From UBA6065 sp038063975 (GTDB lineage Bacteria > Patescibacteriota > Minisyncoccia > Phycocordibacterales > UBA6065): a stretch of 11,889 nt of DNA. A program made the translations under genes and the position numbers. Below are positions 5,025-11,819 of the stretch, one piece after another. The notes below the pieces were generated by a model that ran no database searches, was not told the DNA's origin, and worked only from the letters and a program-made list of their open reading frames with translations. Position 1 is the stretch's first letter. Every line of letters starts with the position of its first letter. The stretch spans positions 1-11,889 of the forward strand of contig JBBTTY010000003.1 in assembly GCA_038063975.1 (NCBI GenBank), written 5' to 3'.

Positions 5025-7331
5025 TTATAACTTTTTGGATTTTATGCGCAGAGAATTACCGACAACCGACACACTAGAAAAAGCCATGGCCAGACCGGCA
5101 AAAGCTGGATTGAGAAGCCAGCCAAAGAGAGGATAAAAAACTCCCGCCGCCAGAGGTATGCCTACGACATTATATATGAATGCCCAAAATAGATTCTGTT
5201 TTATACCTCGCATAGTCATTTTGGATAGCTTGATGGCTTTTACTATTTTGGAAATATCTCCACCGAGTAATGTGATACCAGCTGATTCAATAGCAACGTC
5301 CGTACCTGTACCCATGGCAATACCGACATCCGCTTGGGCCAAAGCCGGAGCGTCGTTTACACCATCTCCTGCCATCGCCACAACGTGGCCCTGCGATTGT
5401 AATTCTTTTATTTTTTCTAATTTATCTTTTGGTAATACATGAGCAATTACTTCATCTATGCCTACGATTGATGCCATGTGTTTGGCGGCTTTTTCGTCAT
5501 CTCCTGTGAGCATAATGACTTTTATACCGAGTTCGTGTAGATCAGCGACGGCTTGTTTTGATTCTTTTTTCACTTCATCTGAAACCATCACAAAACCCAG
5601 AACTTTTTCTCGGTTTGTGAGAATAACCGGAGTTTTGCCTTGTGCTGTAAATTTTTCTATAAGTAAAGCATCAAAAACAATCCCCAACTCTCTCACCAAT
5701 TTTACATTGCCGACATAATATTCGATACCATCTATCCAACCTTTTATACCCTTACCTTGCAAACCTTCAAAATTTAAAGATTCTTTTAAATTAATATTCT
5801 TTTCTCGAACATAATTTACAATTGCGTTAGCAATCGGATGTTCTGATTTTTTCTCGAGTGTCCCGAGTATCGATAAAAACTCATCATTTTTTAAATCAGA
5901 AAAATTTTCTATATCAACCAAAGTCGGTTTACCGATGGTAATCGTACCGGTTTTATCTACTATAACCGTATCTACTTTATGAAGTTTTTCCAGAGTAGCC
6001 GCATCTTTTATGAGAATACCATTGCGTGCGCCCTTGCCGACTCCTACGATAATGGCCGTGGGAGTAGCCAAACCTAGAGCGCACGGACAAGCAATGACCA
6101 GAATACCGACGAATGAGACGAGACCGAGAGAGAGAGCTTGGGAAAATCCCAGGGAATTCGTGCCTATTAAAAGCCAAGCCCCCAAAGTGACAAAAGATAT
6201 ACCGAGAACTATGGGCACAAATACAGACGATATTTTGTCGGCCAGAGCCTGGATGGGTGCCCTGCTTCCCTGTGCCTCTTCCACCATTTTTATAATATGA
6301 GCAAGTAGAGTCTCAGAGCCGACTTTCATCGCTTTGAATGTAAACGAGCCGCTTTCGTTTATCGTCCCAGCCACCACACTATCACCGATTTTCTTTTGGA
6401 CCGGCATAGGTTCACCTGTAACCATAGATTCGTTCACATATGAAGAACCTCCCGTAATCACTCCATCAACCGGAATTTTTGCTCCCGGTTTTATGATTAT
6501 ATGGTCGCCGTGCTTTACATCATTCACAGAAATCTCTATCTCCTTGCCGTCTCTCACTACCAGAGCGGTTTTGGCCTGGAGATTGAGGAGTTTTTCTATG
6601 GCATCGCCTGTTTTTATTTTTGATTTGGCTTCCAGATATTTGCCCAGAGCGATAAAAGTGACAACAACAACCGTCACGTCATAATATGTGACACTGACAT
6701 CTATAAAAGGCTTGAGTGTTTCTTCAAATGCGGTAATAGCAAAACTATAAAGATAAGCCGTGAGAGTGCCCATGCCTATGAGCGTGTCCATATTGGCCTT
6801 GCCGTATCGGAGGAAGCGATAGAAACCGAGGAGATATGGTTTGCCTACAACGAACAAAACGTATGTGGCCATGAGAGGCAATAAATGATGAAAAAATTCT
6901 TCCCAAAAAAGAGACATTTCTGGTAATTTGCCCCATCGAACGAGAATTTCCCATGTCATAACAAAAATACTTATAATACAGATAGGAATCGCCGACAAAA
7001 CTTTGTTACGCATATCTCTCACCTCTGCTAATTTTTCTTGTTTTGATTGATTTAGTCCGAGGTGCGACGCATGTTCACCGGCGCTCATACCCATTTTTTC
7101 TGCTGTCATTTCCATTTTCGGCGGAGAGATGGAATAACCCAGAGGCTCTATTTTTTTTGATATATATTCCATATTGGTTTTTGCATCATCATATGAAATT
7201 TTTACTGTCTCTGTACCGTAGTTCACTTCAGCCGATTCTACGCCAAAAATCCGCTTCAAAGTTTTCTCTATAATACCGGCGCAAGAAGCACAATGCATGC
7301 CCTTTATGCCACATGTTTTTGTTTGTTTCAT
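5025..7331 (-). CDS. copA: Cu(I)-exporting P-type ATPase (CopA type)
   Basis: A 768-aa P1B-1 ATPase that pumps Cu(I) out of the cytoplasm. One N-terminal heavy-metal domain carries GMHCASC (11-17). A Met/His-rich linker follows (Met73, 75, 80, 82; His87, 90). The eight-helix core has TGEP (305-308) in the actuator domain, CPC (415-417) in the sixth helix, the phosphorylation site DKTGT (459-463), the SEHP nucleotide motif (496-499) and GDGVND (655-660). The Cu(I) signatures are also present: YN (720-721) in helix 7 and MxxSS (749-753) in helix 8. Length is usual for one metal-binding domain. The start ATG has only a weak purine run upstream (AAAAAGA). It lies 93 bases after the unknown Cys/His protein, the largest gap inside the downstream part of the cluster, which may hold a separate promoter. 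Confidence 0.96.
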   Translation of the reverse strand: MKQTKTCGIKGMHCASCAGIIEKTLKRIFGVESAEVNYGTETVKISYDDAKTNMEYISKKIEPLGYSISPPKMEMTAEKMGMSAGEHASHLGLNQSKQEKLAEVRDMRNKVLSAIPICIISIFVMTWEILVRWGKLPEMSLFWEEFFHHLLPLMATYVLFVVGKPYLLGFYRFLRYGKANMDTLIGMGTLTAYLYSFAITAFEETLKPFIDVSVTYYDVTVVVVTFIALGKYLEAKSKIKTGDAIEKLLNLQAKTALVVRDGKEIEISVNDVKHGDHIIIKPGAKIPVDGVITGGSSYVNESMVTGEPMPVQKKIGDSVVAGTINESGSFTFKAMKVGSETLLAHIIKMVEEAQGSRAPIQALADKISSVFVPIVLGISFVTLGAWLLIGTNSLGFSQALSLGLVSFVGILVIACPCALGLATPTAIIVGVGKGARNGILIKDAATLEKLHKVDTVIVDKTGTITIGKPTLVDIENFSDLKNDEFLSILGTLEKKSEHPIANAIVNYVREKNINLKESLNFEGLQGKGIKGWIDGIEYYVGNVKLVRELGIVFDALLIEKFTAQGKTPVILTNREKVLGFVMVSDEVKKESKQAVADLHELGIKVIMLTGDDEKAAKHMASIVGIDEVIAHVLPKDKLEKIKELQSQGHVVAMAGDGVNDAPALAQADVGIAMGTGTDVAIESAGITLLGGDISKIVKAIKLSKMTMRGIKQNLFWAFIYNVVGIPLAAGVFYPLFGWLLNPAFAGLAMAFSSVSVVGNSLRIKSKKL

Positions 7332-7423
7332 AATTTAATCTTTTTATAGCTTATCTGCGCTTTAATCTATAAACTTTTAGAATTTCTCCTTTAGCTTTGT
7401 TTTGGAAAATTCATAACACACCT

Positions 7424-7429
7424 ATTATA
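7424..7429 (-). promoter_or_regulatory. Possible internal promoter for copA
   Basis: TATAAT on the minus strand overlaps the stop codon of the preceding gene, about 93 bases before the copA ATG. It is preceded by GGGG, giving GGGGTATA, which resembles half of a CsoR copper-repressor site. I see no good -35 and no matching second half, so this is weak. Confidence 0.25.
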
Positions 7430-8444
7430 CCCCACAACCAACCTGTTTTTGCGGAACAGTGGTGGACTGCTCTCCCACATCGATACCGCAACCACTCCCA
7501 TTTTGCTTTTTGATCGGCTGTCTTACTTGCCCAGCAATCTTTGCATAGCCAGAGGCACTGGAATAATTGATTCCGAGTATTTCCTCTGCATTTACATCTC
7601 TCCATTCGACTGCTTTTTCTTTCATATAGAGAGCGATAGTTATGTAATTGTCCGGAAACCAATATGAATTGACGGCTAGGGCCGCTTTCCACATATCCGC
7701 TTCGCTTACTCCCTGCTCCGCCATGAGCTCGAGCAATCCGAGCATGGCCATACCGTGATTGCAATCGGGAAAGTGAGTAGAATTGTTGCAACATGGTCTG
7801 TAAATTCCTTTTGCAATTTTCTCTACAAGTGCCTGCTGATCTGGTGTGAGCGAAACAAATGAATGTTTACTGTAATGGTCCATAGGATCACCTCGGGCTA
7901 TAGTCCACCCAGCCGTCGAAGCGAAATTTTGTGCTCCGCCATAGCGTAGATCCATCATTTCCCCTTTATCGAGAATAGGATTAATGTTTGCCAAACCGAG
8001 AGCCCAGAACAGATTCAAAAGGTAGCCGGCATTTTCTTTTGTTATCTTCAGTTTACCGTCGTTTTGATACAAGAGCAGTTTTTCATATTCTCTAGTGAAA
8101 CCATTTCTTCCATTGTATACAGCTTTTAATTTTTCCACGTCAATTGCTCCTGTGCTAGCGAGCCGTAATCCGATGTCTCCCCAAGTTATGGGCAAAATAA
8201 TACCATCGGTCGGAATAACCGCCTCTTCCTCTGGAGAGATCGAAGAGATCGCACTCGCAACCTTTGCGGAATGGCTCTTTTGATTTTCGATCTGATTTTT
8301 GAGAGCGGCCGATTGATAGAGAGGTGGATATGATGATCTGTAGACTATCGCTCCTGCGAGCATCGCTCCGGCCACCACTATGGCTATAGGGATTGAATAG
8401 GAAGTATTTTTTTGTTCTATCTGTTCTATCTTTTTTGATTCCAT
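7425..8444 (-). CDS. Membrane-anchored Cys/His-rich protein of unknown family
   Basis: A 339-aa protein with one N-terminal helix (about 17-35) and a long, probably extracytoplasmic domain. I do not know a named family. The most striking segment is around 213-236, where Cys218-Cys219, His224, Asp227, Cys228 and His230 cluster in GIYRPCC and FPDCNHG; this looks like a metal or redox centre. The following stretch (LLELMAEQGVSEADMW) and the preceding LTPDQQALVEKIAKG weakly recall the CcmH/NrfF heme-lyase thiol protein, but the CxxC of that family is replaced by CC. Two more Cys lie in a low-complexity tail, SGCGI (317-321) and a C-terminal VGCGV (335-339). It starts four bases after the CcdA-like stop with no ribosome binding site, so translation is probably coupled. 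Likely a partner of the CcdA-like thiol transporter and of copper; function unproven. Confidence 0.85.
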   Translation of the reverse strand: MESKKIEQIEQKNTSYSIPIAIVVAGAMLAGAIVYRSSYPPLYQSAALKNQIENQKSHSAKVASAISSISPEEEAVIPTDGIILPITWGDIGLRLASTGAIDVEKLKAVYNGRNGFTREYEKLLLYQNDGKLKITKENAGYLLNLFWALGLANINPILDKGEMMDLRYGGAQNFASTAGWTIARGDPMDHYSKHSFVSLTPDQQALVEKIAKGIYRPCCNNSTHFPDCNHGMAMLGLLELMAEQGVSEADMWKAALAVNSYWFPDNYITIALYMKEKAVEWRDVNAEEILGINYSSASGYAKIAGQVRQPIKKQNGSGCGIDVGEQSTTVPQKQVGCGV

Positions 8445-8448
8445 GTTT

Positions 8449-9228
8449 TTAAATGAATAAAACTAATATGCCGACGATAACCATGGCTATGCCTGACCAC
8501 AAATGAACATTTTTCATTTGTGTTTTTCTCCATTCTTTCACTTTGTCTAAAAGTAGAGGATTGGCGGCAATCCAGAGTGTGGCAACAAGCGGTACTATGA
8601 GAATGATGTTGTAGAGGAGGAGATAACCGAAACCGCGGAAATAAGTAGCCTGATCGTGCAGAAGACCGATAGTCATGAGATACGGACCACCCATGCACGG
8701 AAATTGGCAAAGGCCGACCAAAAGACCGAGAGCAAAAGCTGATGGTAGAGATACGACATTTATCAACTTGCCTATTGTCTGGTGCGCCATATCCGGTATC
8801 TTCAGTTTTAAAGGAAATTTCGGAAATAGAGCGCTAATGAGATTCCATAATCCAAAGAGGATGAGCATGATTGCGCCGAGCCTGCCCATAAAGTGCGGTG
8901 TGTTGAAGATATGGAGTACTTTAAGTAGCCCAATGCCGATCGTGAGGTAAGCGGCAAATATTCCTGCTATATAGAGACCGCCGATCTGGAGAATTCTACC
9001 GCGCAATGTTTGCAGACTGAAGAGAAAGGCAATAGTTATGAGTAAAATTGAGAATGAACACGGATGTACGCTATCGAGAAGTGCAGAGAAGGCCACCAGA
9101 GGCAAAAGCCAGACACCACCCGAACTCACACTCCAGAGAAAATCGGAAAAACCTGAACTGTATTTCAGAACAATGATTGCTATGATCGCCGAGAGAACTA
9201 CAACGAGAATTGTGATGAATTTTCTCAC
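8449..9228 (-). CDS. CcdA/DsbD-like transmembrane thiol-disulfide transporter
   Basis: A 259-aa polytopic protein with about seven hydrophobic segments (4-22, 38-70, 79-107, 117-135, 160-190, 199-222, 241-259). It resembles the DsbD beta domain/CcdA family, which carries electrons from cytosolic thioredoxin to external thiol proteins. The expected paired Cys are present: Cys57 in HPCSFSIL and Cys178 in FPCMGGP, each followed by a Pro/Gly-containing helix start. Cys174 is an additional Cys close to Cys178. There is no fused thioredoxin domain, as in CcdA. The start is GTG, five bases after the DUF1573 stop, with no ribosome binding site; the stop is four bases before the next gene. Tight spacing suggests coupled translation and that its clients are the neighbouring Cys-containing anchored proteins. 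Confidence 0.85.
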   Translation of the reverse strand: MRKFITILVVVLSAIIAIIVLKYSSGFSDFLWSVSSGGVWLLPLVAFSALLDSVHPCSFSILLITIAFLFSLQTLRGRILQIGGLYIAGIFAAYLTIGIGLLKVLHIFNTPHFMGRLGAIMLILFGLWNLISALFPKFPLKLKIPDMAHQTIGKLINVVSLPSAFALGLLVGLCQFPCMGGPYLMTIGLLHDQATYFRGFGYLLLYNIILIVPLVATLWIAANPLLLDKVKEWRKTQMKNVHLWSGIAMVIVGILVLFI

Positions 9229-9233
9229 AATAT

Positions 9234-9749
9234 TTAAGGAATTACTTTTGCTTTTATCTCTAACTCAAGTGTACCGCCTGTAGTATCTGTGAGAGTGATA
9301 AATCGATCAATCTTTCCAACACCTGCCGGACCGTGAGCATTTGGATCAAAGACAGCGCGAATAGTTCGGCTTTCTCCGGCTTTAATCACTTCATTTGCCA
9401 GAGGAACAGCGCCGTGTCCGGCCATACCAAAAGGTCCTTTGAGTGTTCCATCAGACCCGACAATATAGGCTGATGTGCACATGCAGGAAGTGAGAACCCT
9501 GCCGAGAGTAATATCTCCTTCGGTAGGATTGGTGACGACAAATTCTTTGACAACTTCTCTATTTTTCATTGATATAGTACCGAAATCATAGAATTTTTCG
9601 GTGGCAGTGAGCATGCTTTTAGAGGCATTGACCCCGGCGACATTTTGAACGGAAGCGGTACTACCTTGTCTGGTCGAATAACCCCAGACAAAGAGACTAA
9701 TAATTGCAACCAGAGCGATGACGGAAGAAATAATTGTTTTTTGGTTCAT
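9234..9749 (-). CDS. Membrane-anchored DUF1573 protein (Cys/Met/His-rich)
   Basis: A 171-aa protein when started at ATG 9747-9749. The longer ORF reaching 9809 begins inside a perfect palindrome and reads through a terminator hairpin, so I reject that start. An N-terminal helix (about 5-24) anchors an Ig-like DUF1573 domain (about 48-170) showing the family hallmarks: YDFGTISMKN (54-63), SCMCTSAY (88-95) and AVFDPNAHG (132-140). The usual SCGCT is here SCMCT, with Cys89 and Cys91 flanking a Met. FGMAGHG (107-113) adds Met109 and His112, which could complete a copper site. A TCTAAT hexamer ends seven bases before the ATG, and there is no ribosome binding site. The gene heads the tightly packed block with the CcdA-like gene. 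Its biochemical role is unknown in general; copper binding here is inference. Confidence 0.85.
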   Translation of the reverse strand: MNQKTIISSVIALVAIISLFVWGYSTRQGSTASVQNVAGVNASKSMLTATEKFYDFGTISMKNREVVKEFVVTNPTEGDITLGRVLTSCMCTSAYIVGSDGTLKGPFGMAGHGAVPLANEVIKAGESRTIRAVFDPNAHGPAGVGKIDRFITLTDTTGGTLELEIKAKVIP

Positions 9750-9778
9750 AGTTTGAATTAGATGAAGAAATAAAATGC

Positions 9779-9798
9779 AAAAAAGCGCGGATACGCGC
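9779..9798 (-). terminator. Rho-independent terminator or attenuator between cluster genes 2 and 3
   Basis: GCGCG (9785-9789) pairs with CGCGC (9794-9798) around a 4-base loop. On the minus strand six T follow (A's at 9779-9784). It comes right after a longer hairpin (9805-9835). It would end or attenuate transcripts from the 133-aa gene before the DUF1573 gene at 9749. Confidence 0.6.
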
Positions 9799-9804
9799 AA
9801 GTCT

Positions 9805-9835
9805 GACACTTCTAAAGCAGAGCTTTAGAAGTGTC
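9805..9835. repeat. Perfect 14-bp hairpin after the 133-aa gene
   Basis: GACACTTCTAAAGC (9805-9818) and its exact reverse complement (9822-9835) are separated by three bases. It begins just after the stop codon at 9837-9839. There is no T-run directly after it on either strand, so it may act together with the T-tailed hairpin next to it, as an mRNA 3' end stabiliser, or as a regulator site. Confidence 0.85.
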
Positions 9836-9836
9836 T

Positions 9837-10238
9837 TTAAATAGCAGACGGACTGTGTTCAAAAAGAGAAAGCCAGCGTGTTATTTTTCTTTTAGAGTAA
9901 ACGGTCGGAGAAAAATCTATATAGGCCTCCGGCAGAACGACAAACCGTAATAGACAATAATCAACTGAAAGTATGAAAATCAAAAATACTGCGATTAAAA
10001 GAATTAGCGAAAAAATCGTCACCATGGGTACATTGAAAAATGCGTAATAAGCGGAAATATGGTGAATAATCGAGGCCATCATAGTTTGCGAGCAAGGTAT
10101 ATTACTCATAACAGAAAAAGGGCAATCAGAAGTCTTCCCTTCTTGTCCATGCATCATCAAAGTAAAACCAAAAAACATAACTGCGAGAAGTGACAAAAAA
10201 ACAATTAGAGAAAATATTTTTCTCGGCACAAGTATCAT
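9837..10238 (-). CDS. Small two-helix membrane protein with Cys/Met/His loop (hypothetical)
   Basis: A 133-aa protein with helices at about 8-29 and 72-95 and a loop between them. The end of helix 1 and the loop carry Met28, Met29, His30, Cys39 (SDCPFS), Cys49 (IPCS), Met53, Met54, His59 and His60. Cys, Met and His spaced this way are typical of copper ligands. The soluble tail (about 96-133) is basic. I do not recognise a named family, though the CPF...C...M...HH pattern seems to recur in small proteins of related genomes (memory, unverified). The start ATG has no ribosome binding site. A TTGACG -35 and a CsoR-like palindrome lie just upstream, and tandem hairpins follow. It is most likely part of the copper cluster, perhaps a membrane copper acceptor. 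Confidence 0.75.
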   Translation of the reverse strand: MILVPRKIFSLIVFLSLLAVMFFGFTLMMHGQEGKTSDCPFSVMSNIPCSQTMMASIIHHISAYYAFFNVPMVTIFSLILLIAVFLIFILSVDYCLLRFVVLPEAYIDFSPTVYSKRKITRWLSLFEHSPSAI

Positions 10239-10242
10239 ATCA

Positions 10243-10274
10243 ATTATGCTATACCCCCTCTAGGTATTCGTCAA
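10243..10274 (-). promoter_or_regulatory. Promoter with CsoR-like operator ahead of the 133-aa gene
   Basis: TTGACG (10269-10274) is a near-consensus -35. The -10 is less certain: TAGCAT (10246-10251) at 17 bases, TATAGC (10248-10253) at 15, or CATAAT (10243-10248) at 20. Between them lies ATACC-N7-GGTAT (10251-10267), with a C/G-rich centre. Copper-sensing CsoR repressors are known to bind C/G-rich palindromes flanked by AT in this manner. A repressor there would block polymerase. No csoR gene is in the window. Confidence 0.45.
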
Positions 10275-10280
10275 GCATAG

Positions 10281-10302
10281 AAAAACATCGGTGAGCGTTT
10301 TT
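10281..10302. terminator. Weak hairpin after the DoxX-like gene (possible terminator)
   Basis: AAAAAC (10281-10286) pairs with GTTTTT (10297-10302) around a 10-base loop, symmetric on both strands. The stem is AT-rich, so this is at best a weak terminator between the DoxX-like gene and the promoter at 10243-10274. Confidence 0.3.
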
Positions 10303-10311
10303 CTGCTCGAG

Positions 10312-10668
10312 CTATTTCTTGAGGAGATAGTACAGAGCTAGAGGCGCACCGACATTGGCAAAGCGTTCTATGAAATCCCAGACGGATTCGCCGACAATAG
10401 GACGGATGAGAGCCGTGATAAATCCCCAGACAGCCATCCAGAGAATGATCATTCGTACGGGCTTTACGAGAACCAAAACAGCCAGAGCGACATCCAGGAC
10501 ACCAATAATTGTAAGCATCACGACTGCTGTGGTAGGTTCAACCCTCAAGATCTGTTCTATCCAGCCAAGCCACGTCGCCTTTTGACCGATAGCCAAGACT
10601 CCATGTCCCAGAAACTCGCCTGCTACGGCCACTCGCAATATCCACTCTATCCTTTTTTCTTTGCTCAT
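10312..10668 (-). CDS. DoxX-like four-helix membrane protein
   Basis: A 118-aa, almost wholly hydrophobic protein with about four helices (8-28, 47-69, 71-90, 103-117). The layout LRVAVAGEFLGHG (11-23), a central GVLDVALAVLVL (56-67) and WGFITALIRPIVGE (81-94) fits the DoxX/DUF-type small membrane proteins linked in some bacteria to quinone or thiosulfate redox chemistry. Sequence alone does not fix the function. Conserved-looking polar residues are Glu18, His22, Asp59, Arg89, Glu94 and Arg102. The gene has a good promoter (10709-10737), no ribosome binding site, and the hexamer AATAAT seven bases before ATG. It heads the minus-strand run, but a weak hairpin and a separate promoter follow, so its link to the copper genes is by position only. 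Confidence 0.7.
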   Translation of the reverse strand: MSKEKRIEWILRVAVAGEFLGHGVLAIGQKATWLGWIEQILRVEPTTAVVMLTIIGVLDVALAVLVLVKPVRMIILWMAVWGFITALIRPIVGESVWDFIERFANVGAPLALYYLLKK

Positions 10669-10708
10669 AGAAATAATTATTTTTAATATACCTATTTAAT
10701 ATGCTTGT

Positions 10709-10737
10709 ACTATATCGAGTGAACAGACTTTTGACAA
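10709..10737 (-). promoter_or_regulatory. Predicted promoter of the DoxX-like gene
   Basis: TTGTCA (10732-10737), a 17-base spacer and TATAGT (10709-10714) on the minus strand match the sigma-70 consensus at 10 of 12 bases. The -35 overlaps the plus-strand -35 at 10731-10736. Confidence 0.6.
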
Positions 10738-10760
10738 GTGTATCTGTGGACAAGTTTAAT
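10731..10760 (+). promoter_or_regulatory. Predicted upstream promoter of the hydroxyacid dehydrogenase
   Basis: TTGACA (10731-10736, exact consensus), an 18-base spacer and TTTAAT (10755-10760). This would give a leader of about 80 bases. The heptamer GACAAGT occurs at 10733-10739 and 10749-10755, 16 bases apart, and could be an operator repeat. Confidence 0.5.
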
Positions 10761-10809
10761 TATTTCGAAACGATGAAACCCATACGGAAAAATTATTTGG
10801 TCTTTTCTT

Positions 10810-10818
10810 TGATATAAT
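10810..10818 (+). promoter_or_regulatory. Extended -10 promoter of the hydroxyacid dehydrogenase
   Basis: TGATATAAT contains a perfect TATAAT (10813-10818) preceded by the TG of an extended -10. No -35 is seen at the right distance. The transcript would start near 10825, about 23 bases before the ATG. Confidence 0.5.
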
Positions 10819-10847
10819 AAACATGTCAGTGGTAAACGCAGAAAAAT

Positions 10848-11819
10848 ATGAATAGAAAAGTATTTATAACGAGAAAAATTCCGAGTCTCGGTGAAAATAT
10901 GCTCCGAGAAAAGGGTTTTGATGTGAATGTTTGGCCAAAAGACCGTGTTATGAGCCAAAGAGAAATTATAAAACGCCTCAAAACAGAAAAATATGATGCC
11001 GTTCTCTGTCTTTTAACAGATAAAATAGATGCGAAAATTTTTGACGCCTCCCCAGCGACAAAAATTTTCGCTAATTATGCCACAGGCTACGACAATATAG
11101 ACATAGCAGAAGCCAAAAAGAGAAATATAACGATTACAAACACACCAGGCGTTTTGAATATTGCCGTAGCGGAACATACATTAGCTCTGATGTTTGCTCT
11201 CACGACGAGATTAGTCGAAGCTGATGCTTTTGTGAGAAAAGGCAAGTATAGAGGCTGGGCGCCGATGAATTTCATAGGCACTGATTTCGCCGGTAAAATA
11301 ATCGGTCTCATTGGTGTCGGAAACATAGGCTCCGAGGTAGCACGCATGGCCTATTCAGGTTTTGGTGCCCAGATCATATATATAGATATTCGCCAAAACA
11401 GAGAAATTGAAGAAAAATATAAATCAAAGAGATGCGAAAACTTGGAGAATTTGCTCGCACAGGCGGATATAGTGAGTTTGCATGTTCCTCTACTAGATTC
11501 TACCCATCACCTCATAAACGAAGCTGGGCTAAAAATGATGAAACCTACTGCCTTTCTCATAAATACATCCCGCGGTCCGGTCATAGATGAAAGAGCATTG
11601 GTCAAAGCATTGCAAAACAAAACTATAAGCGGAGCGGCTCTGGACGTCTTTGAATTCGAACCGAAACTCGCACCCGGCATCGCCAAACTTTCAAATGTAG
11701 TCCTCACTCCTCATATCGCATCGGCAAGAGAAAGCGTCCGAGATGAAATGGCGCGTCTCTCGGCCCAAAACATCATAGATTTTTTCGCTGGCAAAACTCC
11801 GGAGAATAAAGTAAATTAA
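10848..11819 (+). CDS. D-isomer specific 2-hydroxyacid dehydrogenase
   Basis: A 323-aa cytosolic NAD(P)-dependent dehydrogenase that interconverts 2-oxoacids and D-2-hydroxyacids; family members include glyoxylate/hydroxypyruvate reductase, D-lactate dehydrogenase and phosphoglycerate dehydrogenase. The Rossmann motif GVGNIG is at 156-161. Asp180, at the end of the second strand, favours NAD over NADP. The catalytic triad is Arg242 (NTSRGPVID), Glu271 (DVFEFEP) and His289 (LTPHIA), with family-typical spacing. ANYATGYDNID (75-85) and NTPGVLNIAVAEHTLALM (98-115) form the substrate-side motifs. There is no C-terminal ACT domain, so a serine-pathway SerA is unlikely. The length fits a glyoxylate reductase-like enzyme, but the substrate is undetermined. 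No clear ribosome binding site is visible; two promoters lie upstream. Its stop overlaps by two bases with a possible minus-strand stop. Confidence 0.93.
   Translation: MNRKVFITRKIPSLGENMLREKGFDVNVWPKDRVMSQREIIKRLKTEKYDAVLCLLTDKIDAKIFDASPATKIFANYATGYDNIDIAEAKKRNITITNTPGVLNIAVAEHTLALMFALTTRLVEADAFVRKGKYRGWAPMNFIGTDFAGKIIGLIGVGNIGSEVARMAYSGFGAQIIYIDIRQNREIEEKYKSKRCENLENLLAQADIVSLHVPLLDSTHHLINEAGLKMMKPTAFLINTSRGPVIDERALVKALQNKTISGAALDVFEFEPKLAPGIAKLSNVVLTPHIASARESVRDEMARLSAQNIIDFFAGKTPENKVN

Noticed and set aside
7332..7424. Seven-codon peptide and AAAGGAG before copA
   Set aside because: The purine run is not followed by a start codon at a usable distance, and the short ORF has no ribosome binding site.
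9750..9809. Upstream start giving a 191-aa DUF1573 protein
   Set aside because: The ATG at 9809 lies inside a perfect palindrome and the first 20 codons cross a T-tailed terminator hairpin. The ATG at 9749 begins a normal anchor sequence.
10701..10817. Plus-strand ORF of 38 codons between the DoxX-like and dehydrogenase genes
   Set aside because: It has no ribosome binding site and no domain-like pattern, and it covers promoter elements on both strands.
10823..10855. Ten-codon ORF overlapping the dehydrogenase start
   Set aside because: Its ATG is only four bases past the extended -10, so it may lie upstream of the transcript start. There is no ribosome binding site or codon pattern suggesting a leader peptide.
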